64,000 bases of DNA from Paenibacillus chibensis (GCF_004001045.1 NZ_BIMK01000010.1:62001-126000), one strand, 5' to 3'; shown: positions 1 through 8,529, counted from the stretch's first letter. Numbers and translations: made by a program. Notes: generated by a model not told the origin, from the sequence alone.

Positions 1-590
1 AGAAATCCCATGCCAAGGCCGATCGCAGCCGTCGAAGAACGCGAGATGACGCCGATGCCGATAAATACGGAAGCCATACCGATGATGCTCGCATACGCCA
101 TGCCATAGTAACTCAGCGTATAAAGGATCATGTCTCTGTTTGACACCACATGGTCGTAATAGAACAGAACTTGCTCCGGTGATGACTTGAAAAATAATGC
201 ACCCGCGATGACGGCCGCGATCAAATAGAAGATGAAAAACAAAGCCATCATGAGCGCGAACGCGAGCCATTTGGCCCAGAACAGCTGCGCGCTGCTGTAT
301 GCCCTGAGCATGATCATCCGAAGCTGGCCCGAACGGTATTCCTCCGTAAATGACAGCGTCAGCAAAATGAGCGCGAGCACGTTAAACACGATGATCAGCT
401 GCTCGATCATGGCCATCACCGGAAAGTTCTCCGCCGTCGTATGCTCCGGACTCCCCATAGGAATCGCCGCATTATGACCCAAATAGTATTTGGCCGTGGC
501 CACGATGATCAGCGGGATGGCAGCCAGAAACAGCCAGAAGATTTTCCGCTTCAAAAGCCGTTCCCATTCACTATGCAGAAGCGCCATCAT
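1..590 (-). CDS. ABC-2 type transporter permease (C-terminus beyond window)
   Basis: Membrane half of an ABC exporter, cut by the window edge. Reading leftwards from the ATG at 588-590, the protein begins MMALLHSEWERLLKRK, followed by a first membrane helix, an extracytoplasmic stretch, and further helices containing EEYRSGQLRMIMLRAYSS. This motif, which couples to the ATPase, is typical of the BcrB/NatB-like ABC-2 family. The start codons overlap the stop of the ATPase gene (ATGATG against TGA), so the two are translationally coupled. The substrate cannot be read from the sequence; relatives export peptides such as bacitracin, sodium or drugs. At least 196 residues are visible; the end of the protein lies to the left of base 1. 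Confidence 0.85.
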   Translation of the reverse strand, partial: MMALLHSEWERLLKRKIFWLFLAAIPLIIVATAKYYLGHNAAIPMGSPEHTTAENFPVMAMIEQLIIVFNVLALILLTLSFTEEYRSGQLRMIMLRAYSSAQLFWAKWLAFALMMALFFIFYLIAAVIAGALFFKSSPEQVLFYYDHVVSNRDMILYTLSYYGMAYASIIGMASVFIGIGVISRSSTAAIGLGMGF

Positions 591-1315
591 GAGGTCATCA
601 TCTCCACGAAATGATCCTCCAGGCTGATGCTGCCGGCGATTTGCTGCCATTGTTCCTGCGTACCCTGCCATACCAGCTTCCCCTCTTTGATGATGACAAA
701 ACGGCTGCATATCCGTTGGAGTTCATCGAGCAGATGACTGGACACGAAAAAGGTAATCCCATGCTTCGCATTCAGCTCCAGAATCAGATTCCGAAGCTCC
801 CGGATTCCCATCGGGTCCAGACCGTTGGCAGGTTCATCCAATATAATCAGCTTCGGATTTCCGAGAAGGGCCTGGGCAATGCCAAGGCGCTGCTTCATGC
901 CGAGCGAGTAGGTTTTGACTTTGTCCTTGCCTCGCGCCTCCAATCCCACGATCCGGAGCACCTCGTCAACGCGCGGCGCCCGCTGCTCCTTGGGAATATT
1001 GGCGTGCAGCTTGACCAGGTTAAGAAGATTATCCTGTCCCGACATATACGGGAAAAAGATCGGTGATTCCACGATGGCTCCTACCTGAGCAAGAGCCTTC
1101 ATCCGGTCCCTCTGCACGTCAAAGCCTTCAATCCGGATGTTCCCGTCTTCCGGCCGGATCAAGCCGGTTATCATGCGGATCAGCGTCGTTTTGCCCGCAC
1201 CGTTCGGACCGACGAAACCGCAGACATCCCCCTGTAAAATATCGAATGACATGTCGTCCACAAGCGTGCGCCGTCCGGCTTTTTTCGTAATATGCTCGAT
1301 TTCCAGTACTTTCAT
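587..1315 (-). CDS. ABC transporter ATP-binding protein (BcrA/NatA type)
   Basis: ATPase subunit of the two-gene exporter with the permease at 590. The 242-residue protein has Walker A (GPNGAGKTT), a Q-loop region, the signature YSLGMKQRLG, Walker B (LIILDEPANGLDP) and the H-loop (FVSSHLLDEL), as in the CcmA/BcrA subfamily. The frame is open 29 codons further upstream, but the ATG at 1313-1315 is preceded by a strong AGGAGGGGG at the right distance and gives the family's normal N-terminus MKVLEIEH, so the shorter start was chosen. No sensor kinase or regulator is adjacent, so a bacitracin-type detoxification role is only possible, not shown. Confidence 0.92.
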   Translation of the reverse strand: MKVLEIEHITKKAGRRTLVDDMSFDILQGDVCGFVGPNGAGKTTLIRMITGLIRPEDGNIRIEGFDVQRDRMKALAQVGAIVESPIFFPYMSGQDNLLNLVKLHANIPKEQRAPRVDEVLRIVGLEARGKDKVKTYSLGMKQRLGIAQALLGNPKLIILDEPANGLDPMGIRELRNLILELNAKHGITFFVSSHLLDELQRICSRFVIIKEGKLVWQGTQEQWQQIAGSISLEDHFVEMMTS

Positions 1316-1500
1316 GTTCCACCCCCTCCTGCTATTCAGCTTAGAAGGCAATTCTAAAGATTTTATAACGTCCCTGAATTTTTTTATTAAAATCATGTTC
1401 ATCTGCGGAAAAATATTCTATAATACAATCAAAATCATTTCATATATCAAAACATCGTTTCATCTGTCGAAACAATTTTTATGAAGGAGTGAATAACTCG

Positions 1501-2280
1501 ATGCCAATGAATTTTCATGATCCCGATAATCGGACTTCTTACACGACTCGCCAAGCGGATGATGCCTGGTTGAAGCTGCTAGCCGAGCAGGTGGATGTGC
1601 ACGGAAAACATGCGGCTGATATCGGCTGTGGCGGAGGCATTTACACGCTTGCCTTGCTGGAACTTGGCGTGAAGCATGTTGCAGGAGTAGACTTTTCAGC
1701 CGAAATGCTGAAGGGGGCGAAGGCTCACATGGACGGTCGATATACCGATCAGGTGACCTGGATTCAAGGAAATGCATACCAGCTTCCACTGTCGTCAAAA
1801 AGCTATGATCTTGTACTGGAGCGGGCCTTGATTCATCATCTGCAGGATTTGCCGGCATGTTTCCGGGAAGCGCGCCGGATTCTAAAGCCTGGCGGAACCT
1901 TAGTTATACAGGACCGTACTCCCGAGGACAGTCTGCTGCCCGGCTCCGAGACGAATATCCGCGGTTTCTTTTTCGAGAAATATCCGCATCTCGCCAAGAC
2001 CGAGATTTCCCGCAGGCACAGCTCCGAGCAGGTGATCTCAGCGCTGCAGACTGCCGGATTCCATGACATCCGGGAACTGAAGCTATGGGAAACCCGCGCT
2101 GTTTATAGCAGTACGGATGCGTTATTCGAGGACTTGCGCTCCCGCACCGGACGGTCCATCTTGCATGAGTGCACGGACGCAGAACTGGAAGAGCTGGTTT
2201 CGTACATCTCCGCCAAAATGAAAGGATCCCACCCGATCATCGAGAAGGATCCATGGACTTTGTGGCTGGCTAAGGCATAA
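1501..2280 (+). CDS. Class I SAM-dependent methyltransferase
   Basis: Cytoplasmic methyltransferase of 259 residues in the Methyltransf_11/25 group. SAM-binding motif I is DIGCGGGIYTL near residues 40-50. The acidic loop after strand 2 is GVDFSAEML, and the substrate-side motif after strand 4 is YDLVLERALIHHL. The acceptor cannot be told. GAAGGAG lies 11 bases before the ATG at 1501; the GTG at 1489 overlaps this ribosome binding site and was rejected. A good -10 (TATAAT, 1419-1424) lies upstream without a clear -35. The gene stands alone, divergent from the ABC exporter and convergent with the alcohol dehydrogenase, with which it shares a terminator. Confidence 0.85.
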   Translation: MPMNFHDPDNRTSYTTRQADDAWLKLLAEQVDVHGKHAADIGCGGGIYTLALLELGVKHVAGVDFSAEMLKGAKAHMDGRYTDQVTWIQGNAYQLPLSSKSYDLVLERALIHHLQDLPACFREARRILKPGGTLVIQDRTPEDSLLPGSETNIRGFFFEKYPHLAKTEISRRHSSEQVISALQTAGFHDIRELKLWETRAVYSSTDALFEDLRSRTGRSILHECTDAELEELVSYISAKMKGSHPIIEKDPWTLWLAKA

Positions 2281-2380
2281 TGTGAAGGTTGTTGTTTCAC
2301 GCTATACGCCTTGATTATTTCGATGGCATTTCATCTTCAAAAGGAAACTGGAGTTTCTCGCACGACATGTCGATTTAAAC

Positions 2381-2421
2381 AAAAAGACGGAAGCCCGCAT
2401 TCTCGCGGTACTCCGTCTTTT
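2381..2421. terminator. Bidirectional rho-independent terminator
   Basis: The stem aaaaagacgga / tccgtctttt encloses a loop of about 20 bases, with A- and T-runs on both sides. It serves the methyltransferase on the plus strand and the alcohol dehydrogenase on the minus strand. Its sequence is clearly related to the terminator at 4397-4439, part of the evidence for a duplicated segment. Confidence 0.85.
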
Positions 2422-2447
2422 CCCCTGTATTTCTTATCCTTCTTCTT

Positions 2448-3584
2448 TTACGGCTTCAACACCACTTTAATGCAGTGATCGTCCTTGTCGTCGAATATCC
2501 GGTAAGCTCGCTCCGCCTCGGATATCGGCAGCCGGTGCGTAATCATGTCGGTTACATCGATTTCGCCGGATTGCACCCATTTGAACAGCTCCGGCATGTA
2601 GTGGATCACGGGTGCCTGCCCCATTTTCACGGTGATGTTGCGCTCGAATAAATGCCCGAAAGGAAACATGTTGTACGTTAATCCGTACACGCCTACGACC
2701 GAAATTGTGCCGAATTTGCGGACAATGTTCGCCGCCATTTCGAAAGCCCCGAGCGACCCACCTTGAAGCTTCAATGTCGTTTCGATCTTCTCCATCGGCG
2801 TCCGTTTGGCATCCAGGCCCACGCAGTCAATCACAACATCCGCTCCGCCTTTGGTAAGCTCGAGTAAGTGTTTGTCCAAATCTTCGATCGCTTCGAAATT
2901 ATAGGTTTCAACATGATTATGTTTTTTCGCATGCTCCAGTCTGTAATCGATGCTGTCGACGGCGATCACGCGTTTGGCGCCTTTTTTCCAGGCGAATTTC
3001 TGTGCCAGCAGACCCACGGGGCCGCAGCCGAGAATCACAACCGTATCGCCCTTTTTCACGCCCGCATGATCGACGCCCCAGAAAGCCGTGGGCATAATGT
3101 CCGAGAGAAAGAGGATTTGCTCATCCTCCAGTTCCGCCTCTTTGGGAACGACAAAAGGCATGAAATTTCCGTAAGGAACGCGAAGCAGCTCTGCTTGTCC
3201 GCCCATGAATCCGCCGTATGAGTCCGAATATCCTAAATACCCGCCGGTATCCCGGTTATCGTTGGAATTATCGCATTGACTCTCCATGTGATTCTGGCAG
3301 AAAAAGCATTGTCCGCAGGAAACGTTAAACGGGATGATGACCCGGTCTCCTTTTTTCACGCGCGTGACATCCGGCCCCACCTCTTCGACTATGCCCATCG
3401 GCTCGTGGCCGATTACATAATCGTCGTACATGCCCGGAATCAAGCCATGGTAAATATGAAGATCCGACCCGCAGATGGCAGTGGTAGTAATTCTCACCAA
3501 AATGTCATCCTTGTTTTCAAGGCCGGGATCCCGGACCTCCTTAACCTCGACTTTTTTGCGCCCTTGATACGTGACAGCCTTCAT
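2448..3584 (-). CDS. Zinc-dependent alcohol dehydrogenase (formaldehyde/threonine dehydrogenase-like)
   Basis: Medium-chain dehydrogenase/reductase of 378 residues that should oxidise an alcohol, or an aldehyde adduct, with NAD. Catalytic zinc ligands are Cys38 (ICGSDLH) and His60-Glu61 (IGHEP). The structural zinc lobe has Cys90, 93, 96 and 104. The Rossmann motif GCGPVG is at 186-191, and Asp210 at the end of strand 2 favours NAD over NADP. The start at 3584 was chosen for GGAGG seven bases ahead and the normal N-terminus MKAVTYQG; the open frame runs 18 codons further upstream without support. It lies downstream of a decayed COG0523 GTPase copy and is the surviving dehydrogenase of a duplicated GTPase-dehydrogenase unit. 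Confidence 0.9.
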   Translation of the reverse strand: MKAVTYQGRKKVEVKEVRDPGLENKDDILVRITTTAICGSDLHIYHGLIPGMYDDYVIGHEPMGIVEEVGPDVTRVKKGDRVIIPFNVSCGQCFFCQNHMESQCDNSNDNRDTGGYLGYSDSYGGFMGGQAELLRVPYGNFMPFVVPKEAELEDEQILFLSDIMPTAFWGVDHAGVKKGDTVVILGCGPVGLLAQKFAWKKGAKRVIAVDSIDYRLEHAKKHNHVETYNFEAIEDLDKHLLELTKGGADVVIDCVGLDAKRTPMEKIETTLKLQGGSLGAFEMAANIVRKFGTISVVGVYGLTYNMFPFGHLFERNITVKMGQAPVIHYMPELFKWVQSGEIDVTDMITHRLPISEAERAYRIFDDKDDHCIKVVLKP

Positions 3585-3638
3585 TCTTATTTCCTCCAAG
3601 ACTTTTTTCTTAGTTTGTCCGGAGGAAATCATAAACAT

Positions 3639-3785
3639 TTATACCGCCATCCATGTCGATGCCGATCAGGACGATTTCCTTTATGCTTTCCCCCCATAAT
3701 GCCTCCCTTTTCATCCGAATCCCGTTTTCCAAGTCTAGAACCGTGTTGTTATTCCTCCGGAATAAAAATCCATAATATGGTATAA
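3639..3785 (-). pseudogene. Relic of a second COG0523 (CobW-like) GTPase, C-terminal part
   Basis: Read on the minus strand, this stretch aligns with the 3' end of the intact GTPase gene at 4546-5736. The conceptual peptide TVLDLENGIRMKREALWG, then ESIKEIVLIGIDMD, matches [18 protein letters not shown] and [14 protein letters not shown] of the intact copy. The final ATG GCG GTN TAA and about 55 following bases are also conserved. Damage includes a stop and a one-base slip near 3757 (PEE then TAA) and a deletion of about 98 bases whose ends both carry ATGGA, so it probably arose between short repeats. Nothing upstream of about 3785 is recognisable. Confidence 0.8.
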
Positions 3786-3865
3786 TTGAGTTGCGTATTC
3801 CTTATCACCCTATCATCGAGAACTGGGTTAACATCTTCATATTCATGTCAGGGGGAACGAAAAAG

Positions 3866-4333
3866 ATGAAGAAATATATGGCGGTTTTTTGTTTTATTCT
3901 TTCATTAGTTACAGCGGGTTGTTCGAATAAAGAAATACATGATACGGTTGAAGCATTCTCTGTTGAAGTTTATTCTGATACCTCCAATAATGAAGACCTA
4001 CCGGTGAAAATTGCCTATAAAAAAGTTAATTCTATAACTTATGTAGAAAAGTCAAATAATCTAGAAAAATATAAGTTGTATTCATTAGAAGATTATTTCG
4101 ATATGGATGATAAATTTATTGAAAGTATAATCATCTATTCAGAACTCGAAAAGAATCTGTTAACTCCCGGACTTGAAAAACCAATTGAAAACAAAAAGAA
4201 GTTGAATGAGCCAATAACAATACTTGCTCCTAGACTTAAAGATGGTTACGGAGAATTGATGAATCTAACACAAGTACAGTCTCAACAGGTAAGAGAACAC
4301 ATTTTAGAATTTGTTCAAACGCTAAATAAATAG
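3866..4333 (+). CDS. Small lipoprotein of unknown function
   Basis: A 155-residue secreted protein that I do not recognise. It starts MKKYMAVFCFILSLVTAGCS, a short signal peptide with a lipobox ending in Cys19, so it is probably anchored to the outer face of the membrane. The rest is hydrophilic and rich in Lys, Glu and Asn. AGGGGGA lies about nine bases before the ATG at 3866; the frame is open further upstream but without a ribosome site. It is far more AT-rich than its neighbours, is the only plus-strand gene between 2.4 and 8.5 kb, and sits exactly between two relics of a duplicated unit. That suggests later acquisition. Confidence 0.7.
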   Translation: MKKYMAVFCFILSLVTAGCSNKEIHDTVEAFSVEVYSDTSNNEDLPVKIAYKKVNSITYVEKSNNLEKYKLYSLEDYFDMDDKFIESIIIYSELEKNLLTPGLEKPIENKKKLNEPITILAPRLKDGYGELMNLTQVQSQQVREHILEFVQTLNK

Positions 4334-4396
4334 AGGGCAAGTAACATATTGGGGGGGCAGCCAAAATCCATGATCTGATGCAGGGCATATCCATAA

Positions 4397-4439
4397 AAAA
4401 AGACGGAAATCCGCATCAATACGGTCCTCCGTCTTTTCC
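4397..4439. terminator. Rho-independent terminator, copy of the one at 2381
   Basis: Hairpin with stem aaaaagacgga / tccgtctttt. It shares long identical blocks with 2381-2421 (aaaaagacggaa, ccgcat, ctccgtctttt). It now ends the zinc operon on the minus strand and the small lipoprotein gene on the plus strand. Confidence 0.8.
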
Positions 4440-4440
4440 T

Positions 4441-4490
4441 GTTTCTTCATTTCATTTTCTAGGCTTGTCCAAATGACCGAAAGGAAACAT
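4441..4490 (-). pseudogene. Vestige of a second zinc alcohol dehydrogenase
   Basis: On the minus strand, a GGAGG site and an ATG at 4490 match the upstream region and start of the intact dehydrogenase at 3584. The ATG then continues with MFPFGHL, the internal segment that begins at 2669 in the intact gene (18 of 19 bases identical over aatgNccgaaaggaaacat). AAGCC and the purine-rich 3' flank leading into the terminator follow. Nearly the whole coding region has therefore been lost by deletion from the start ATG to an internal ATG, plus a second deletion. What remains could encode only about 12 residues. Confidence 0.72.
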
Positions 4491-4545
4491 TCACATTTCC
4501 TCCATGGCACTTTTCCTAAGTGTGCCCGGAGGAAATTATAAACAT

Positions 4546-5736
4546 TTACACCGCCATCCATGGCAGCGGATTATGGATTTGCGACCAGTCCAAGTCCATC
4601 TCGGCGGCGGTGAGAAGACAGGCGTCCAGCATTTCCTCAATGACAGCCGGGTCCATGTGAATGCCGATCAGAACGATCTCATTCATCCGGTCACCCCAGA
4701 CTGCGTCCCATTTATGCCGCAATTCGGGTTCCGCGTCCAGCACGGCCTGCTGTTCTTCTTCCGGCATGGCTGCCAGCCAGTATCCTGCCGGACCAAACTG
4801 GATGGATGGCCCCGCCTGACTGAAGCTTGCCGCGACATCATCCTTGACTGCCAGCCAGACCAAGCCCTTAGCCCGGACAACCTCTTCCGGCCAATCGGTC
4901 AATAAATCCGACAGTCGACCCGGATGGAAGGGAACCCTTTTCCGGTAAACGAAGGAGCTGATGCCGTATTCTTCGGTTTCAGGCGTGTGCGTTTCTTTTT
5001 CCAGCTCTTGAATCCAGCCGGCAGACATGCTAGCTTTTTCAAAATCAAACAGCCCTGTGTTCAGGATGGCAGAAGGTTCAACCTGGCCCTTCACGATCCT
5101 GATGCACTTCGCAGACGGCTGAAGCTTGCGGAGCAGCCCCTCAAGCCGGTTCAGCTCCGTTTCGTCCACCAGGTCGCATTTGTTCAACAGCAGAACGTCG
5201 CAGGTTTCGATCTGTTCGACGAGTAGGTCCACCACATCCCGTTCATCATTCTCTCCTGCAGCTTCCGCACGGTCGAGAAGCGTATCTCCGGAGGCAAAAT
5301 CCTTCCAGAACCGGAATGCGTCAACCACGGTCACCATGCAGTCCAGGCGGGCAAACTTGGTGAGATCGATGCCGGTTTCCTCATCGACGTAGCTGAAAGT
5401 CTGAGCGACAGGTATCGGCTCGGAAATCCCCGTCGATTCGATCAGAATATAATCGAACCTTCCTTCCTCCGCGAGCTTTTTTACTTCCTCAAGCAGATCG
5501 TCCCTCAGCGTGCAGCAAATGCAGCCATTGGACATTTCCACGAGCCTTTCTTCGGTGCGGGATAAGCTGGTGCCCGACTGAACTAATGCGGCATCCACGT
5601 TGATTTCGCTCATGTCGTTGACGATCACGGCGACCTTGAGCCCTTCGCGGTTGTTCAGGACATGGTTCAGGACGGTCGTTTTACCTGCACCGAGATAGCC
5701 GCTCAGTACGGTTACAGGTATTCTTTTATCGCTCAT
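4546..5736 (-). CDS. COG0523 G3E GTPase, probable zinc metallochaperone (ZagA/YciC-like)
   Basis: Cytoplasmic GTPase of 396 residues, the usual length for YciC/ZagA of Bacillus. Walker A is GYLGAGKTT (13-21). The metal-binding CxCC motif is GCICC with Cys72, 74 and 75, and the guanine specificity motif is NKCD (185-188). The C-terminal CobW_C domain follows. Proteins of this family bind zinc through CxCC and are thought to hand it to client enzymes under starvation. The gene follows znuA by 66 bases with no terminator between, so it is probably part of the Zur-controlled znuCBA operon. Relics show that this GTPase was once followed directly by a zinc dehydrogenase. Confidence 0.92.
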   Translation of the reverse strand: MSDKRIPVTVLSGYLGAGKTTVLNHVLNNREGLKVAVIVNDMSEINVDAALVQSGTSLSRTEERLVEMSNGCICCTLRDDLLEEVKKLAEEGRFDYILIESTGISEPIPVAQTFSYVDEETGIDLTKFARLDCMVTVVDAFRFWKDFASGDTLLDRAEAAGENDERDVVDLLVEQIETCDVLLLNKCDLVDETELNRLEGLLRKLQPSAKCIRIVKGQVEPSAILNTGLFDFEKASMSAGWIQELEKETHTPETEEYGISSFVYRKRVPFHPGRLSDLLTDWPEEVVRAKGLVWLAVKDDVAASFSQAGPSIQFGPAGYWLAAMPEEEQQAVLDAEPELRHKWDAVWGDRMNEIVLIGIHMDPAVIEEMLDACLLTAAEMDLDWSQIHNPLPWMAV

Positions 5737-5802
5737 GTATGTTGTTCCTCCGATATCAATGAATATTATTACAGATTAAGCGCTTGTTCTGACCTCAGAA
5801 CA

Positions 5803-6789
5803 TTATTCCTCAAGTGCTTTCTTCAGCGCATCCAGATTGGAGCGCATGATTGCGATATAATCCTGATGATTATCCTGTTCTTCCTGGGTCAGCCCTTCAA
5901 GCGGGTTCAATACGTCCGTCTTTGCTCCGACCTCTTTGGCGATCGTTTCGGCTACGCTCGAGGAGACCAGCGTCTCGAAGAAGATCGTCTTGACCTGATG
6001 TTCTTTCGCAAACTTGATGACGTCGGTCATGGCTGCAGCAGAGGGCTCCTGTTCAGGAGAAAGCCCGGCGATCGGAACCTGCGTCAAACCATACGTATGG
6101 GCCAAATAGCCGAAAGCGGCGTGCTGCGTAACGAAATCCTTGCGTTTGGTACCGGCGAGCTCTTTCTGGTAATCCGCATCAAGCTGCTCCAGCTTGGCAA
6201 CATAAGCGTCAGCGTTTTTCGTGAATTCGGCTTGATGCTGCGGCGCCTTGGCGACAAGCGCCTTTTCAATGCTGCGGACCTCCTCAATGGCGAGCTTGGG
6301 AGACAACCAAACATGAGGGTCCAAACTTCCGTGATCATGTCCCTCGTGGTCTTTGGCATCGGCATGCTCTTCTTCTTCATCGACGCCTTCCATTAACTCC
6401 AAACCTTTGCTGGCTTCGACAAGACTCAGGTTCGCATTATCCGAACCTTTGGCAACCTGATCCACCCAGATTTCCATGCCTGCACCGTTATACACCAGGA
6501 CATCCGCTTTGGCAATCTTTGCGATATCCTGCGGTGTCGGCTCCCAATCATGAGGCTCCACGCCAGAGGGAATCAACAAATGCACATCCGCCAAGTCCCC
6601 GGCTACCTGCCGTGTAAATTCATACATCGGATAGAAGCTGGCTTCCACCTGAAGCTTGCCATTCGCCGCCGTCGCAGCCGGAACCCTACCGCCATCTGGC
6701 TCGGCTTCTTTCTTCGGACCGCAGCCTGCCGCCGTAACGGCAAGAGCGGAGATCATTAGTAAGGATAATAACGGAATCCATTTTTTCAT
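5803..6789 (-). CDS. znuA: Zinc ABC transporter substrate-binding lipoprotein
   Basis: Zinc-capturing lipoprotein of 328 residues in the cluster A-1 (ZnuA/AdcA/TroA) family. It has a signal peptide with lipobox TAAGC, first metal His in EPHDWEPTP, and an acidic His-rich loop (HADAKDHEGHDHG, about residues 143-155). SLDPHVWLSP carries the second ligand, and FVTQHAAFGYLA and FFETLVSS carry the later ligand regions. The His-rich loop is typical of zinc rather than manganese binders. It starts two bases after the stop of znuB and is followed by the GTPase gene. Expected regulation is Zur repression through the boxes upstream of znuC. Confidence 0.95.
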   Translation of the reverse strand: MKKWIPLLSLLMISALAVTAAGCGPKKEAEPDGGRVPAATAANGKLQVEASFYPMYEFTRQVAGDLADVHLLIPSGVEPHDWEPTPQDIAKIAKADVLVYNGAGMEIWVDQVAKGSDNANLSLVEASKGLELMEGVDEEEEHADAKDHEGHDHGSLDPHVWLSPKLAIEEVRSIEKALVAKAPQHQAEFTKNADAYVAKLEQLDADYQKELAGTKRKDFVTQHAAFGYLAHTYGLTQVPIAGLSPEQEPSAAAMTDVIKFAKEHQVKTIFFETLVSSSVAETIAKEVGAKTDVLNPLEGLTQEEQDNHQDYIAIMRSNLDALKKALEE

Positions 6790-6791
6790 GG

Positions 6792-7682
6792 TTAATAACT
6801 CCTTTTATGAATGGTTTGGTTCGATTGACGTTTACGGGACTGCGGCACTCCGGAAGCAGAGACATCTCCTGCTTTCCATATGCCGAGCATTTTCGCTGCG
6901 CGCTGAATGGCAATCCCGCCTAATAAGAACACAAGCAAAATAAGGGCAATGGTGCCTCCCGGCGGTGTATCCGTATAATAAGAAGCGGTCAAACCGCTGA
7001 ATACCCCAGTCATCCCCGCGATGACTGCCAGCAGGGCAGCTGAAGCAAACCCGCGGGCGAAGCGAAGCGCCAGGGCCGAAGGCAGCACGATTAACGAAGA
7101 AACAAGCAGTACGCCGACAATGGGCATGGCTGCGGCCACAATCATGCCTGTCATGACCGCAAAAGCAAACGACATAAGCTTGACAGGAACACCGCTTACC
7201 GCCGCCGTATCTTCTTCGAAAGTCATTGCATAGAGCGGCCGCCGGAGGAGCACGAAAAATGCAAGCCCGATCAGCGTTACAGCTGCAATAATGATCAGCT
7301 GTGTTCGGCTGACTGCCACGATCGAGCCGAACAAATAAGAGCTGAAGCTTTTGCTCAAGCTGGCTTTCATGCTCATCAGCACCATCGCAAGCGCAAGACC
7401 CGAGGTCATGATGATCGCTACCGGAACCTCACTGTATGTCTTGTAGGTTCTTCGGAGCTGCTCGATCAAAAGCCCCCCTAGAATGGCAAACAGAAAGCCG
7501 GAGAGAACCGGCTCCACATGAATGACCGTCCCGAGCGCGACGCCGGCCATCGAGACATGCGACAGTGTATCGGACATGAAGGACTGCCGCCGTAAAACCA
7601 GGTAAATGCCAAGGATCGGCGCGATCAGCGCAATCAGGCCTCCGGCCAGAAAAGCACGCTGCATAAACTCATATTGAAACAT
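6792..7682 (-). CDS. znuB: Zinc ABC transporter permease
   Basis: Integral membrane subunit of the zinc importer, 296 residues, ABC-3 family. It starts MFQYEFMQRAFLAGGLIALIA and has about eight hydrophobic segments, including the ABC-3 signature region GVPVKLMSFAFAVMTGMIV. Its start overlaps the end of znuC by 14 bases, indicating translational coupling. The last about 25 residues are hydrophilic and end near the znuA start. Confidence 0.94.
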   Translation of the reverse strand: MFQYEFMQRAFLAGGLIALIAPILGIYLVLRRQSFMSDTLSHVSMAGVALGTVIHVEPVLSGFLFAILGGLLIEQLRRTYKTYSEVPVAIIMTSGLALAMVLMSMKASLSKSFSSYLFGSIVAVSRTQLIIIAAVTLIGLAFFVLLRRPLYAMTFEEDTAAVSGVPVKLMSFAFAVMTGMIVAAAMPIVGVLLVSSLIVLPSALALRFARGFASAALLAVIAGMTGVFSGLTASYYTDTPPGGTIALILLVFLLGGIAIQRAAKMLGIWKAGDVSASGVPQSRKRQSNQTIHKRSY

Positions 7683-8328
7683 GCTCGCACGCTTCCTTCC
7701 CTTCGAGGTAAATCACACGATCCAGATACGGTTCAGCCTCATGCAGATTATGCGTCACCATGACAACCGACCTCCCTTGGGATTTGACCGTCCCGTGCAA
7801 CCACTGGTATAACGAAGCACGGTTCGCCGCGTCCATGCCGGTAACCGGTTCATCGAGAACCAGCAGGTCCGGCTGCTGCGCCATAGCCCTTGCAATGCAT
7901 ACCCGCTGTTTCTGCCCCCCGGACAGCTCGCCGATCTTTCGATCCCGCAGTTCCCATAGACCGACCTCTTTCAAAACCTCCTCTACCAGCGCATGCTGGC
8001 GAGAATGAAAGGGACGAAAAAGACCGAGCCCCGGATAACAACCCGATTTGACGAGTTCGATCACTTTGCTGGGAAAGCCGGGGTTAAAAGAGGCTACTTG
8101 CTGGGGAACATATGCGACAGAGCCTCTTTTCATATCTGCGGACCAATGGACCGTGCCGCTCCAAGGCTTGGCAATCCCAAGCAGCAGCTTGAGCAGCGTG
8201 GTTTTGGCCGCTCCGTTCGGTCCGCTGATGGCGATGAACTCCCCTTTATGAAAATCCGCCGAAAAATCGCGGATGACGGGCTCTTGATCGTAGCCGAATA
8301 CAATATTGCGCATGGTACATAACGGCAT
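7669..8328 (-). CDS. znuC: Zinc ABC transporter ATP-binding protein
   Basis: ATPase of the zinc importer, 219 residues. Walker A is GPNGAAKTT, with an unusual Ala where Gly is normal in GxxGxGKST. The signature is LSGGQKQR, Walker B is LLVLDEPVTGMD, and the H-loop is MVTHNL. The start at 8328 has GAGGAGG seven bases upstream. It is the first gene of the znuC-znuB-znuA-GTPase operon and faces the TetR gene across a 265-base region holding three Zur-box-like palindromes. Confidence 0.94.
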   Translation of the reverse strand: MPLCTMRNIVFGYDQEPVIRDFSADFHKGEFIAISGPNGAAKTTLLKLLLGIAKPWSGTVHWSADMKRGSVAYVPQQVASFNPGFPSKVIELVKSGCYPGLGLFRPFHSRQHALVEEVLKEVGLWELRDRKIGELSGGQKQRVCIARAMAQQPDLLVLDEPVTGMDAANRASLYQWLHGTVKSQGRSVVMVTHNLHEAEPYLDRVIYLEGKEACEHVSI

Positions 8329-8347
8329 ATGTATCCTCCTCGTGATT

Positions 8348-8366
8348 ATTAGTAATCATTACGATT
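8348..8366. promoter_or_regulatory. Zur box 1
   Basis: Palindrome ATTAGTAAT-C-ATTACGATT, matching the Bacillus Zur operator (AATCGTAAT-N-ATTACGATT) at 16 of 18 arm positions. It lies just upstream of the znuC ribosome binding site, where a bound repressor would block transcription when zinc is plentiful. Confidence 0.75.
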
Positions 8367-8434
8367 AATAAAACGCAAAAAAAATAAATGACTTCTTCTC
8401 AGCGCTTTGTCGATCCTTAACAATCCCCTCGCTT

Positions 8435-8453
8435 AATCGTAATATTTACGTTT
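8435..8453. promoter_or_regulatory. Zur box 2
   Basis: AATCGTAAT-A-TTTACGTTT: the left arm is a perfect Zur half-site and the right arm has two changes. It lies between znuC and the divergent TetR gene, downstream of a possible minus-strand znuC promoter. Confidence 0.65.
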
Positions 8454-8492
8454 AATAGTCATTAAACCATAAAGTGACCAAGTTGGCAAGTT

Positions 8493-8511
8493 AATCGTAA
8501 TAATTACTATT
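8493..8511. promoter_or_regulatory. Zur box 3
   Basis: AATCGTAAT-A-ATTACTATT: only one of 18 arm positions differs from the Bacillus Zur consensus. It ends 18 bases before the -35 of the divergent TetR promoter, so Zur could touch both directions. Confidence 0.72.
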
Positions 8512-8529
8512 AATTGTATGATTCTATGC

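Noticed and set aside
1460-1858. Minus-strand frame of about 130 codons opposite the methyltransferase
   Set aside because: Low-complexity composition, no ribosome site, and complete overlap with a recognised gene.
5737-5802. A fourth Zur box in front of the COG0523 GTPase gene
   Set aside because: aatattattacagatt has only one acceptable half-site; the gene is more likely read from the znuC promoter.
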